Shown: positions 14,135 through 22,275, counted from the stretch's first letter. The stretch is 31,579 nucleotides of DNA from CAMPJU01 sp046566095 (GCA_046566095.1 JBKHXI010000040.1:1-31579), one strand, 5' to 3'. Notes: generated by a model not told the origin, from the letters alone. A program made the numbers and translations.

Positions 14135-16836
14135 GCCTGCGCCGCTACCGCGAGAAGCGGAAGTTCGACGCCACCCCCGAACCGCCGCCACCCGACCCCG
14201 CCAGGCCGCGCCGCCGGCGGGGCCAGGCGCCCATCTTCGTGGTCCAGCTGCACCATGCCAGCCGCCGGCATTACGACTTCCGGCTGGAGGTGGACGGCAC
14301 GCTGAAGAGCTGGGCGGTACCCAAGGGCCCCTCGCTGCGGCCCGGCGACAAGCGGCTTGCAGTGGAGGTCGAGGACCATCCGCTCGACTACGCCGACTTC
14401 GCCGGCGACATACCGCAGGGCCACTACGGCGCCGGTCACGTGGACATCTTCGACCGGGGCACCTGGGTGCCCGTGGGCGACGCGGCTGCGGCCATCCGCA
14501 AGGGCAAGCTCGAATTCGAACTCCACGGCCGGCACCTGCGCGGTGGATGGAAGCTGGTGCGCACCCGGCTCAAGGGCGGCGGCAAGCCGCAGTGGCTGCT
14601 GCTCAAGAGCGACGACGACGCGGCCCGCGACGCCGAGGCCGACGATCTGATGCCCGAGGCGCTGCAGGAGTCCACCCGCCGCGACGCGGAACGCCGCGCC
14701 GTGCGCGGCAGCGGCCGCGCGAAGGCGCCGAAAACGAAGGCAGCGGCGAAGGCTGGGTCGAAGGTCGCCAAACCGGTGCTGACGCGCTCCCCGCGGCGGC
14801 GGACCACGGCCCGCGACTGGGCGGCACGTGCGGCCGCGCTGCCCGGCGCCGCGCGCCTGCGCAGGGGCGGGGAGGTCGAACCGCAGCTGGCGCGCGCGGC
14901 CACGGCGCCGCCGCGCGGCGAGCAGTGGCTGCACGAGGCCAAGTGGGACGGCTACCGGATGCTCGCGCGGCTGCGCGGCGGGCAGGCACGCATCCGCTCG
15001 CGCAACGGGCTGGACTGGACCGCACGGCTGCCGGCGCAGGTCGCCGCGCTCGAGGCGCTGCCGGTGGCCGATGCGGACCTGGATGGCGAGCTGGTGGCGC
15101 TGGACGACCGCGGCCTGAGCGACTTCGGGCGCCTGCGGCAGCGGCTCCAAGAGGAACGCAGCGCCGATCTGCTCTACGTCGTGTTCGACCTGCCGACCCT
15201 GGCAGGCGTGGACCTGCGCAAGGTCGCCCTGGTGGAGCGCAAGGCGCTGCTGCGCGATCTGCTGGAGGCTGCCGGCGATCCGCGCCTGTACTTCAGCAGC
15301 CACGGACTGGGCAACGGACCCGAAGCCTTCCAGGCGTCGCTGGACGCCGGCATGGAGGGCATCGTCAGCAAGCGGGTGGACGCGCCCTACGTCGGTGCGC
15401 GCAACGGCGACTGGCTGAAGCTGCGCCACCACGTCGGCGAGGACTACATCGTGGTCGGCTATACCGCGCCGTCCGGGTCGCGCACGGGGTTCGGCGCGCT
15501 GCTGCTGGCTCGCGAAGCGGAGGACGGCGGCCAGCAGTACGTGGGGCGCGTGGGCAGCGGCTACAGCGAGGCGGTGCTGCGCGAACTGCACGCGCAGCTG
15601 CGCGCGCTGCGCCGCGACGCGCCGACGGTGGCGCTGCCGCCGCACACGCCGCTGCGCGAACGCCAGGTCACCTGGGTCGAGCCGGAGCTGGTGGTGGAAG
15701 TGGCGTTCCGCGGATGGGGCAGGCAGGGCCTGCTGCGCCAGGCCTCGTTCCTGCGCGTGCGCGACGACAAGCGCCGCGTCGCCGGTGGCCGCCGTGCGGC
15801 CGCCGCCCGCGCGGCGACCGGTTCGAGCCGGACCGCGAAGGCGAAGAAGCCGGCAACGGGCAAGGCGGCGAACGCCGGAGAGGCTGCCGGTAGCACGAAG
15901 ACCACCAGGGCCAGGAAGGCCACCACGGTCGCCAGCGCCGGGAAGTCTCCCAAGTCCCGCGACACCAGCACCGGCAACGTCCGGATCAGCAGTCCGGACC
16001 GCATGGTCTATGCCGGCAAGGGCATCACCAAGGGCCAGGTGGCCGACTACTACCGCGCCATCGCGCCCTGGATGCTTCCCTGGGTGGCGGGCAGGCCGCT
16101 GTCGCTGCTGCGCTGTCCCGAGGGCGCCGGCGGCGAGTGCTTCTTCCAGAAGAACCACCGCGGCGCGCTCGGCGGCAGCGTCGACAGCGTCGCGCTGTCC
16201 ACCAAGCGCGGCGGGAAGGCCCGCTACATCGCGATCCACGACGCCGGAGGCCTGCTCGAGCTGGTGCAGATGAACGCGCTCGAGTTCCATCCCTGGGGTT
16301 CGACCGTCGGGAACCTGGAACACCCGGACATCCTGGTGTTCGACCTGGATCCCGGCCCGGGGCTGGGCTGGAAGGACATCGTCGCGGCCGCGCGCGACCT
16401 GCGCGCGCGCCTGGGCGAAGTCGGGCTCGAATCGTTCGCGCGCCTGTCCGGCGGCAAGGGCGTGCACGTGGTCGTGCCGATCGCGCCCGTGCACGACTGG
16501 GACGCCGCCAGGGGCTTCTGCGAGGCGGTCGCGCGCACGATGGCCACCATCGACCCCGGGCGCTACGTCGCCAGCGCCTCGAAACAGCTGCGCAAGGGCC
16601 GGATCTTCATCGACTGGCTGCGCAACGGGCGCGGCGCCACCTCGGTCGCCAACTGGTCGCTGCGGGCGCGTCCGGGTGCGGGCGTGGCGACGCCGATCCG
16701 CTGGGAGGAACTGGGCCGCGCCAAGTCCGGCGACCATTACGACCTCCCCGGCGCACTGCGACGCGTGGCGCGGCTCAAGGGCGATCCGTGGGAAGGCTGG
16801 GAACGCGCCGCGCGACAGGAGCTTCCATCCGGTTGA
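14131..16836 (+). CDS. ligD: ATP-dependent DNA ligase LigD (phosphoesterase-ligase-polymerase)
   Basis: This 901-aa multidomain NHEJ enzyme has the Pseudomonas-type order. First comes a 3'-phosphoesterase (residues about 1-170; HHASRRHYDFRLE, EDHPLDYADF). The ATP ligase (about 245-550) follows, with adenylated Lys271 in EAKWDGYR. The primase-like polymerase (about 615-901) is last, with DLDPG at 738-742, SGGKG and IDWLRN. Ala/Lys-rich linkers lie at about 190-235 and 553-615. The family starts MSLREYRRKRDF; here SLRRYREKRKF is preceded in frame by CTG (14131-14133), overlapping the ku stop as CTGA. AGAGGA ends 7 nt before it. No ATG, GTG or TTG lies in frame until GTG at 14239, which would cut into the catalytic motif, so CTG is the best start. 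Confidence 0.95.
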   Translation: MSLRRYREKRKFDATPEPPPPDPARPRRRRGQAPIFVVQLHHASRRHYDFRLEVDGTLKSWAVPKGPSLRPGDKRLAVEVEDHPLDYADFAGDIPQGHYGAGHVDIFDRGTWVPVGDAAAAIRKGKLEFELHGRHLRGGWKLVRTRLKGGGKPQWLLLKSDDDAARDAEADDLMPEALQESTRRDAERRAVRGSGRAKAPKTKAAAKAGSKVAKPVLTRSPRRRTTARDWAARAAALPGAARLRRGGEVEPQLARAATAPPRGEQWLHEAKWDGYRMLARLRGGQARIRSRNGLDWTARLPAQVAALEALPVADADLDGELVALDDRGLSDFGRLRQRLQEERSADLLYVVFDLPTLAGVDLRKVALVERKALLRDLLEAAGDPRLYFSSHGLGNGPEAFQASLDAGMEGIVSKRVDAPYVGARNGDWLKLRHHVGEDYIVVGYTAPSGSRTGFGALLLAREAEDGGQQYVGRVGSGYSEAVLRELHAQLRALRRDAPTVALPPHTPLRERQVTWVEPELVVEVAFRGWGRQGLLRQASFLRVRDDKRRVAGGRRAAAARAATGSSRTAKAKKPATGKAANAGEAAGSTKTTRARKATTVASAGKSPKSRDTSTGNVRISSPDRMVYAGKGITKGQVADYYRAIAPWMLPWVAGRPLSLLRCPEGAGGECFFQKNHRGALGGSVDSVALSTKRGGKARYIAIHDAGGLLELVQMNALEFHPWGSTVGNLEHPDILVFDLDPGPGLGWKDIVAAARDLRARLGEVGLESFARLSGGKGVHVVVPIAPVHDWDAARGFCEAVARTMATIDPGRYVASASKQLRKGRIFIDWLRNGRGATSVANWSLRARPGAGVATPIRWEELGRAKSGDHYDLPGALRRVARLKGDPWEGWERAARQELPSG

Positions 16837-16865
16837 CGGGCCGGGCGGTGCCACGGCGCTACAAT
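16833..16865 (+). promoter_or_regulatory. weak candidate promoter for the fumarylacetoacetase gene
   Basis: TTGACG (16833-16838) and TACAAT (16860-16865) both match sigma-70 boxes well, but the 21-nt spacer is longer than the ideal 17. The -10 box alone, 33 nt before the ATG, may be the real signal. Confidence 0.35.
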
Positions 16866-16897
16866 TCCCGGTTCCCCCGCCATATGGAAGCGACACG

Positions 16898-17887
16898 ATG
16901 AAACTCGGAAGCCTCAAGGAGGGCGGACGCGACGGCACCCTGATCGTCGTCTCGCGCGACCTCGGCCGCGCGGTCCAGGCCGCCGGCATCGCGCCGACAC
17001 TGCAGCGCGCGCTGGAGGACTGGTCGAACCTGGCGCCGCGCCTGCGCGCCCTGTCCGAGGCGCTGGAGGAAGGCCGCGCCGACGGCGCCTTCGAACTGGA
17101 CGTGGCCCGGCTGGCCGCGCCGCTGCCGCGCGCCTACGAGTTCGTCGACGGCAGCGCCTACCTGCCGCACGTCGAACGGGTGCGCCGCGCGCGCGGCGCC
17201 GAGGTGCCCGAGAGCTTCTACACCGACCCGCTGATGTACCAGGCCACCAGCGCCGGCTTCTACGGCCCGCGCGACCCGGTACGGGTGCCCGACGAGGCCC
17301 ACGGCATCGACCTGGAGGCCGAGATCGTGGTGGTCACCGACGACGTGCCGATGGGCGTGACCCCCGAGCAGGCCGCCGGCCACATCCAGCTGGTCGGCCT
17401 GGTCAACGACGTCTCGCTGCGCAACCTGATCCCGGGCGAGCTGGCCAAGGGCTTCGGCTTCCTGCAGTCCAAGCCGCGCTCGGCGCTGAGCCCGGTGTTC
17501 GTCACCCCCGACGAGCTGGGCGAGGCCTGGCGCGGCAACAAGCTGCACCTGCCGCTGGTCACCCATGTCAACGGCCAGTGGTTCGGCGCGCCGGAGGCCG
17601 GGGTGGACATGCAGTTCGACTTCGCCCAGCTGGTGGCGCACGCGGCCCGGACCCGGCCGCTGTCGGCCGGCACCATCGTCGGCTCGGGCACCATCGCCAA
17701 CCAGGACACCTCGAAGGGCGCCTCGTGCTTCGCCGAGAAGCGCACGGTCGAGGCGCTCGAGCACGGCGCGCCCAGGACCCCCTTCATGAAGTTCGGCGAC
17801 CGGGTCCGCATCGAGATGCTGGACCGCGAGGGGCGCAGCATCTTCGGCGCGATCGAGCAGACCATCGAGCGCCAGCCCGCGCCCTGA
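16898..17887 (+). CDS. fahA: fumarylacetoacetate hydrolase family protein
   Basis: The protein (329 aa) belongs to the FAH superfamily and most likely splits fumarylacetoacetate into fumarate and acetoacetate, the last step of tyrosine breakdown. Characteristic parts are PESFYTDPLMYQATSAGFYG, the metal-binding IDLEAEIVVVTDDVPMG (paired acidic residues), QLVGLVNDVSLRNL, FLQSKPRSALSPVFVTPDEL and TIVGSGTIANQD. It is of the shorter bacterial form. The immediate neighbour downstream encodes maleylacetoacetate isomerase, which makes its substrate, and this supports the assignment over other FAH-family activities. Homogentisate dioxygenase is not in the window. Confidence 0.92.
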   Translation: MKLGSLKEGGRDGTLIVVSRDLGRAVQAAGIAPTLQRALEDWSNLAPRLRALSEALEEGRADGAFELDVARLAAPLPRAYEFVDGSAYLPHVERVRRARGAEVPESFYTDPLMYQATSAGFYGPRDPVRVPDEAHGIDLEAEIVVVTDDVPMGVTPEQAAGHIQLVGLVNDVSLRNLIPGELAKGFGFLQSKPRSALSPVFVTPDELGEAWRGNKLHLPLVTHVNGQWFGAPEAGVDMQFDFAQLVAHAARTRPLSAGTIVGSGTIANQDTSKGASCFAEKRTVEALEHGAPRTPFMKFGDRVRIEMLDREGRSIFGAIEQTIERQPAP

Positions 17888-17989
17888 GCGCACGGACGCG
17901 CACGCCGCAGCGACCGGCGGTCTTCCGCCGCCCCCGGGTCCGGGCTATGGTGCACGGGTCGCGGCCGGCCGCGGCCTCCCGGGGGACGC

Positions 17990-18652
17990 TTGAACGAACG
18001 GCTACGCCTGTACAGCTACTGGCGCTCGAGCGCCGCCTACCGCGTGCGCATCGGCCTGAACCTGAAGGGCCTGCGCTACGAGACGGTGCCGGTGCACCTG
18101 GTGCGCGACGGCGGCCAGCAGCACGGCGCCGAGTTCCGCGAGGCCAACCCGCAGGGGCTGGTGCCGGTGCTGCAGCACGGCAACCGCACCCTGCGCCAGT
18201 CGCTGGCGATCCTGGAGTACCTGGACGAGACCTGGCCGGCGCCGATGCTGCTGCCGAGCCCGGCGCGCGACCGCCAGCGCGTGCGCGCCCTGGCCCAGGC
18301 GATCGCCTGCGACATCCACCCGCTCAACAACCTGCGGATCCTGCAGTTCTTCGAGCGCAACTGGAACGTGCCGCAGGCCGAGCGCGACGACTGGGTGCGG
18401 CACTGGATCGCCGAGGGCTTCCGCGCGCTGGAGGCGATGGTGGCCGACCATCCGGCCACCGGCACCTACTGCGAGGGCGAGCTGCCCACCATCGCCGACT
18501 GCTGCCTGGTGCCGCAGATGTACAACGCGCGCCGGTTCGGGATGAAGCTGGACGAGTACCCGACCCTGGTGCGGATCGAGGCGGCCTGCCTGGCGCTGCC
18601 CGCCTTCCGCGACGCCGCGCCGGAACGCCAGCCGGACGCGCCCCCCGGCTGA
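17990..18652 (+). CDS. maiA: maleylacetoacetate isomerase (zeta-class GST)
   Basis: This glutathione transferase-fold enzyme (220 aa) isomerises maleylacetoacetate to fumarylacetoacetate with glutathione. The zeta-class signature is present at the N-terminus as YSYWRSSAAYRVRIGLNLKG (normally SSCS/SSAS-x-RVRI), and the glutathione-binding ANPQGLVPVL...LRQSLAILEYLDE follows. The C-terminal helical domain includes DIHPLNNLRIL. The start is TTG 17990, preceded by CGGGGGA; no ATG fits the conserved start. It lies 102 nt after fahA on the same strand, making a two-gene catabolic unit. It ends 23 nt before a composite palindromic element. Confidence 0.94.
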   Translation: MNERLRLYSYWRSSAAYRVRIGLNLKGLRYETVPVHLVRDGGQQHGAEFREANPQGLVPVLQHGNRTLRQSLAILEYLDETWPAPMLLPSPARDRQRVRALAQAIACDIHPLNNLRILQFFERNWNVPQAERDDWVRHWIAEGFRALEAMVADHPATGTYCEGELPTIADCCLVPQMYNARRFGMKLDEYPTLVRIEAACLALPAFRDAAPERQPDAPPG

Positions 18653-18675
18653 GCGGCATCGCCGCGGCTAGTGTG

Positions 18676-18828
18676 CTGTCCCGGAAACATCGTTCACAAG
18701 AAGTCGTCATCCTGAGCGAAGCCTTCAGCCCTCGCCAAAGCGAGGGGAAGGATCCGCTTTTCAAGCAGATTCCTCACTGCGTTCGGAATGACAGCGGGAG
18801 TGAGCTGTCCAGGAAACTCGCGGGACAG
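18676..18828. mobile_element. composite nested palindrome, MITE-like, copy 1
   Basis: The outer arms (CTGTCCCGGAAAC at 18676-18688; reverse complement of the right end begins CTGTCCCGCGAGTTTCCTGG, 18809-18828) enclose a copy of the GTCATTCCGAGCG palindrome (18706-18792). The left arm of that inner palindrome carries about 24 extra nt with its own small hairpin (CCCTCGC-CAAA-GCGAGGG). A second composite copy lies at 21995-22132. The element fills the gap between convergent maiA and pilU and ends 4 nt before the pilU stop codon. No transposase is encoded. Confidence 0.7.
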
Positions 18829-18832
18829 GGCG

Positions 18833-19951
18833 CTAGCGCTGCGCGCTGCCGTCGTCGAATACGTCGGCGTAGGGGTCGTGCTCGCCGCTGGCGCCTTCCG
18901 ACAGCCGGAACTTCAGCGCCAGCCCGTCGCGCGAGTCGGCGGCCCGCAGCGCCTCCTCCTTGTCGATCTTGCCGGCCTTGGTCAGGCGGAACAGGCACTG
19001 GTCGAAGCTCTCCATGCCTTCCTCCAGCGACTCCTCCATCGCCTGCTTGATCTCGTGGATCTGGCCGCGGCGCAGCAGGTCGCGGATCATCGGGGTGTTG
19101 ATCAGGACCTCGCACGCCGGCAGCCGGCGCCCGTCCTTGCCGACCACCAGCCGCTGCGACACGATCGCGCGCAGGTTCAGCGCCACGTTCATCAGCACGT
19201 TCTTGTGCGCGCCCTCGGGGAAGAAGTTGAGGATGCGCTCGATGGTCTGGTCGGCGTTGTTGGAATGCAGCGTGGCCAGGCAGATGTGGCCGGTCTCGGC
19301 GAAGGCGATCGCCGCCTCCATGGTGGTCGCGTCCAGGATCTCGCCGATCAGGATCACGTCCGGCGCCTCGCGCATGGCGTTCTTGAGCGCGTTGTGGAAG
19401 GCGTGGGTGTCGAGGCCGACCTCGCGCTGGTTGACGATCGACTTCTTGTGCCTGTGGAGATATTCGATCGGGTCCTCGATGGTGAGGATGTGGCCCGAGG
19501 TGGTGCTGTTGCGGTGGTCGATCATCGACGCCAGCGTGGTCGACTTGCCCGAGCCGGTGGAGCCGACGATCAGCACCAGCCCGCGCGGGGCCATGATGAT
19601 GTCCTTGAGCACCTGCGGCAGCTGCAGCTCCTCGATGGACGGGATCTGGCTGCGGATGGCGCGGATCACCATCGCCACCTCGCCGCGCTGCTTGAACACG
19701 TTCACCCGGAAGCGGCCGGAGTCCTGCATGGCGATGGCCATGTTCATCTCCAGGTCGCGCTCGAACGCCGGCACCTGGCCCTCGTCCATCAGCGAGTAGG
19801 CGATCTTCTTGACCATCCCGGCCGGCAGGCCGGTGTTGCCCAGCGGGTAGAGCTTGCCCTCGACCTTGATGTAGACCGGCGCGCCGGTGGTCAGGAACAT
19901 GTCCGAGGCGTTCTTTTCCGTCATCAGCTTGAGGAAATAGCCGATGTCCAT
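18833..19951 (-). CDS. pilU: type IV pilus retraction-associated ATPase PilU
   Basis: This hexameric ATPase (372 aa) of the PilT/PilU family sits at the cytoplasmic base of type IV pili and helps PilT depolymerise pilin. It has Walker A GSTGSGKST at 130-138, the Asp box TIEDPIEYLH and the His-box region AETGHICLATLHSNNADQ. EGMESFDQCLFRLTKAG fits PilU rather than PilT. Walker B reads LIGEILD (203-207), where family members generally have GE[I/M]RD; Arg is replaced by Leu206. The start ATG at 19951 has AGGAG 6 nt upstream. pilT, the usual neighbour, is not adjacent. The divergent gene is a lipoprotein. Confidence 0.92.
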   Translation of the reverse strand: MDIGYFLKLMTEKNASDMFLTTGAPVYIKVEGKLYPLGNTGLPAGMVKKIAYSLMDEGQVPAFERDLEMNMAIAMQDSGRFRVNVFKQRGEVAMVIRAIRSQIPSIEELQLPQVLKDIIMAPRGLVLIVGSTGSGKSTTLASMIDHRNSTTSGHILTIEDPIEYLHRHKKSIVNQREVGLDTHAFHNALKNAMREAPDVILIGEILDATTMEAAIAFAETGHICLATLHSNNADQTIERILNFFPEGAHKNVLMNVALNLRAIVSQRLVVGKDGRRLPACEVLINTPMIRDLLRRGQIHEIKQAMEESLEEGMESFDQCLFRLTKAGKIDKEEALRAADSRDGLALKFRLSEGASGEHDPYADVFDDGSAQR

Positions 19952-19982
19952 GCGCGCTCCTGAATCGATGAGGGCGGCGCAT

Positions 19983-20011
19983 TTGCAAGCGCGCCGCGGG
20001 CTTCCCACAAT
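19983..20011 (+). promoter_or_regulatory. promoter of the DUF4398-type lipoprotein gene
   Basis: TTGCAA (19983-19988) and CACAAT (20006-20011) are separated by exactly 17 nt and lie 38 nt upstream of the ATG, in the AT-richer part of the pilU/lipoprotein divergent gap. Confidence 0.5.
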
Positions 20012-20049
20012 TGGCCGCGCGTCGCCCCTTCCGCCACGGCACCCCTGAC

Positions 20050-20991
20050 ATGAACGCAAGCTTCGCACAAATCCGGAAATGCCTGCAGGCGACGGCGGTC
20101 ACGCTTGCGCTCGCCGCCTGCGCCAGCCTGCCGCCGCCGACCGCGGAGCTCGCCGCCGCCGGGCAGGCGGTGGAGCGCGCCGGCGCGGCCGACGCCGACC
20201 AGCACGCGCCGGCGGAGCTGGCCAGCGCCCGCGACGCCCACATGCGCGCGCAGGCGGCGATGGCCGCCGGCCGCCAGGACGAGGCCCGCAAGCTGGCGCT
20301 GGCCGCCGCCGCCGCCGCCGATCTCGCCCACGCCCGCAGCCAGGCCGCGCGGCTGGAGGCCGAGCGCGCGCGGCACGCGGCCGAGATCGCGGGCCTGCAG
20401 CAGCGCCTGGGCGTGGACCCGGCCGGTTCGGCGCCGCTGGACCTGCCGCCGCCGGTGGAGGCGGGCGACGCCAGCGAAGGCGGCCTGGTGCTGCGCCTGA
20501 CCGCGCTGGAGGCCGACCCGCGCCTGCAGTCGCTGGCGGCCTACGAACGGCTGCGCGCGCGCCAGGCGCTCGACGCGCTGTCGGCGGCGCGCAGCAGCCG
20601 CAAGCCCGACGCCCTGTACCTGGCCCGGCGCCGGGTGGAGATCGCCGAGATCGCCGCGCGCAACGAGCTGCTGCGGCGCGAGATCGACAGCCTGGAACGC
20701 GAGCGCGCCGCGCTGCTGGTCGAGGCCAGCCGCCAGGAGGCCGAACGCGCCCGCCAGGAGGCCGAGCGCCTGCGCATCCAGGCGCAGATCGCCGCCGAGG
20801 AGGCGGCCCGCCTGCGCGCCGCCGCCGAGTCCGAGGCCCAGGCCCGGCAGCAGGCCGAGGGCGTGCTGCAGGACGTGGCCGGCGAACAGGCCGCGCGCCT
20901 GCGCGCCGCCCGCGAGCGCCAGGCCGAACTGGCCCGGCGCGAGGCCGAACTGCTGCGCCAGGCCGAGGCCCTGGAAAAAGGCGACGACTGA
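20050..20991 (+). CDS. coiled-coil lipoprotein, DUF4398-like
   Basis: This predicted outer-membrane or periplasmic lipoprotein (313 aa) has a signal peptide with lipobox LAAC (Cys24). Residues 25-110 (PTAELAAAGQAVERAGAADA..., QAAMAAGRQDEARKLA) fit the DUF4398 helical pattern. Residues 155-313 form a long charged coiled coil rich in EAERARQEAERLR-type repeats. Related proteins in the group can carry a C-terminal OmpA-like peptidoglycan-binding domain; none is visible here, as the protein ends in coiled coil (EALEKGDD) 47 nt before a repeat cluster. The function is unknown; a role in envelope organisation is a guess. I chose ATG 20050 because it begins the signal peptide. Confidence 0.82.
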   Translation: MNASFAQIRKCLQATAVTLALAACASLPPPTAELAAAGQAVERAGAADADQHAPAELASARDAHMRAQAAMAAGRQDEARKLALAAAAAADLAHARSQAARLEAERARHAAEIAGLQQRLGVDPAGSAPLDLPPPVEAGDASEGGLVLRLTALEADPRLQSLAAYERLRARQALDALSAARSSRKPDALYLARRRVEIAEIAARNELLRREIDSLERERAALLVEASRQEAERARQEAERLRIQAQIAAEEAARLRAAAESEAQARQQAEGVLQDVAGEQAARLRAARERQAELARREAELLRQAEALEKGDD

Positions 20992-21647
20992 CCCCGCCCC
21001 GCCCGAGTCGTCCGCCTTCCACTCCACCCACGCCCCCTGTAGGAGGGGCTTCAGCCCCGACCCCGCGCCCCTCGCCCCCCCTCGGGCAGAGCTGCGCGAG
21101 CTGCGACGGATGCCCTCGCAGGGCGCGCCCATGTCGCGGCTGAAGCCGCTCCTACATGAACCGCCGAGCCCCTTGTAGGAGGGGCTTCAGCCCCGACCCA
21201 GCGCCCCCCGCCCAGTCTCCGTCCGCAAGCCGTTTCATGCGGCCAAGCCATTGTTCCTGATGACGTTTTCCTCGTTCCTGGCGCGGACCCGTGGGCGCCG
21301 GGCCGGTCGCGCCGGGGTTGGTGCGACCACCCCTTGCCGGCCGTGCGGGGGAGGAGTAGGGTCGGTGGTCCGGGCGGTCCTGTTTTCCGCCTGGCCGAGT
21401 CGGGCCGATGATTCCAGCACCCCAGCCCCAGGAGCGCGCCGCCGGCAGCCAGGTCCGTGCGGGCCCCCGGAGCGCGCGGGCCCGCGACCTCGACCCGACC
21501 GGAACGTCCGCCACGACGCCCCGTGCCCGCAAGGCCGGGGCGTTCGCATTCCCGCGGCGCGCGCGCTGTGCCGGCGCGGGCGCGTCGGCGGCCGCCGTCC
21601 CCACTGCCCGGCCGGCGCGCCGGGCGCAGCAACCGTAGGAGGTTTCC
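20992..21647. other. 656-nt gap without a convincing gene
   Basis: The first 210 nt hold three GTAG repeats. The remainder (21201-21647) is GC-rich, and its reading frames on both strands are Arg/Pro/Gly-rich and look like chance. At about 21517-21546 a stem ACGCCCC/GGGGCGT with a long loop is followed by TTCGCATTCC, a poor terminator candidate. The last bases hold the AGGAGG ribosome binding site of the next gene. Confidence 0.6.
21039..21200. repeat. three GTAG-headed REP-like repeats
   Basis: Plus copies lie at 21039-21064 and 21175-21200 (GTAGGAGGGGCTTCAGCCCC core, as at 1351). A minus copy lies between them at 21132-21157 with the GCGGCT-GA-AGCCGC variant stem and intact CTAC head. They lie just behind the lipoprotein gene. 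Confidence 0.88.
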
Positions 21648-21866
21648 ATGTTCGAAGGGCAACCGCAGGCGGAACTCGAGGAACTGATGAAGTCCCATTC
21701 CGAGTTCCGGCAGCTCTACCAGCACCACCAGCGGCTCGACAAGAAGGTCCTCGACGCCGAACTGGGCGTGCTGCCGCTGGACGACGTCACGCTCTCGCAA
21801 ATGAAGCGCGAGAAGCTGGCCGCCAAGGACCGCCTCACCCGCCTCTACGAGTCCCTGCACCACTGA
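21648..21866 (+). CDS. YdcH-like DUF465 small protein
   Basis: This 72-residue helical hairpin protein of the YdcH/DUF465 family is recognised by SEFRQLYQHHQRLDKKVLDAE followed by MKREKLAAKDRLTRLY near the C-terminus. The family is widespread in proteobacteria and has no firmly established function. The start is certain: ATG 21648 is preceded by an ideal TAGGAGG at 7-nt spacing. The protein is cytosolic, highly charged and without cysteine. It stands alone, flanked by long non-coding gaps. Confidence 0.92.
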   Translation: MFEGQPQAELEELMKSHSEFRQLYQHHQRLDKKVLDAELGVLPLDDVTLSQMKREKLAAKDRLTRLYESLHH

Positions 21867-21942
21867 CGCCGGCCACCGGGCCGGCGCCGGCGGCGGCCCC
21901 CCGGCCGCGCCGCGACCGGCCCGCGCCGAGCCCGCTTCAAGC

Positions 21943-21985
21943 GCGGGCGGCGACGGTTCTTCCTCGTCGAACCGTCGCCGCCCGC
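21943..21985 (+). terminator. 17-bp perfect hairpin downstream of the YdcH-like gene
   Basis: Arms 21943-21959 (GCGGGCGGCGACGGTTC) and 21969-21985 are exact complements around the 9-nt loop TTCCTCGTC. It lies 77 nt after the gene stop and 10 nt before a composite palindrome. No T tract follows, so it may stabilise the 3' end rather than terminate. The 5' foot can alternatively pair with CCCGC at about 21931-21935, giving a smaller competing hairpin. Confidence 0.55.
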
Positions 21986-21994
21986 CACCTGCGC

Positions 21995-22132
21995 CTGTCC
22001 CGCAAGTTCCTGGACGACCACATCCCCCGCTGTCATCCTGAGCGTAGCGAAGGATCTGCTTTCAAGCGGATTCCTCGCTGCGCTCGGAATGACAAGGGGG
22101 GGGTATACCGGTCCACGGAACTTGTGGGACAG
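21995..22132. mobile_element. composite nested palindrome, MITE-like, copy 2
   Basis: The outer inverted arms are 21995-22015 (CTGTCCCGCAAGTTCCTGGAC) in near-perfect complement with 22111-22132. They enclose the palindrome core 22032-22093 (GTCATCCTGAGCG ... CGCTCGGAATGAC). A G-run and TATACC lie between core and right arm. The architecture equals copy 1 at 18676-18828, though the outer arms differ in several bases. There are no coding sequences. It ends 143 nt before cbs. Confidence 0.75.
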
Positions 22133-22208
22133 CATGGCAGGCCCGCGCGGCTTCCTCCCGCCGCGCCCGCGCCCCGGCACCGCTGCCGGCGCCCGGCTCC
22201 GGGCCGGC

Positions 22209-22237
22209 CTGACTTCGCGCCCGTTCCGGCCGATAAT
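22209..22237 (+). promoter_or_regulatory. candidate cbs promoter
   Basis: CTGACT (22209-22214) and GATAAT (22232-22237) are separated by exactly 17 nt and lie 38 nt before the cbs ATG. The -10 box is a five-of-six match and one of few AT-rich words nearby. Confidence 0.5.
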
Positions 22238-22275
22238 CGCCGCTTCGCCGCGATGCGGCGCCCGCGAAGCCCCGC

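Noticed and set aside
13879..16989. A reading frame of over 1000 codons on the minus strand opposite ligD
   Set aside because: It is a shadow of a very GC-rich gene: its composition is Arg/Ala/Gly/Val-rich with no recognisable domain, while the plus strand encodes clear LigD motifs throughout.
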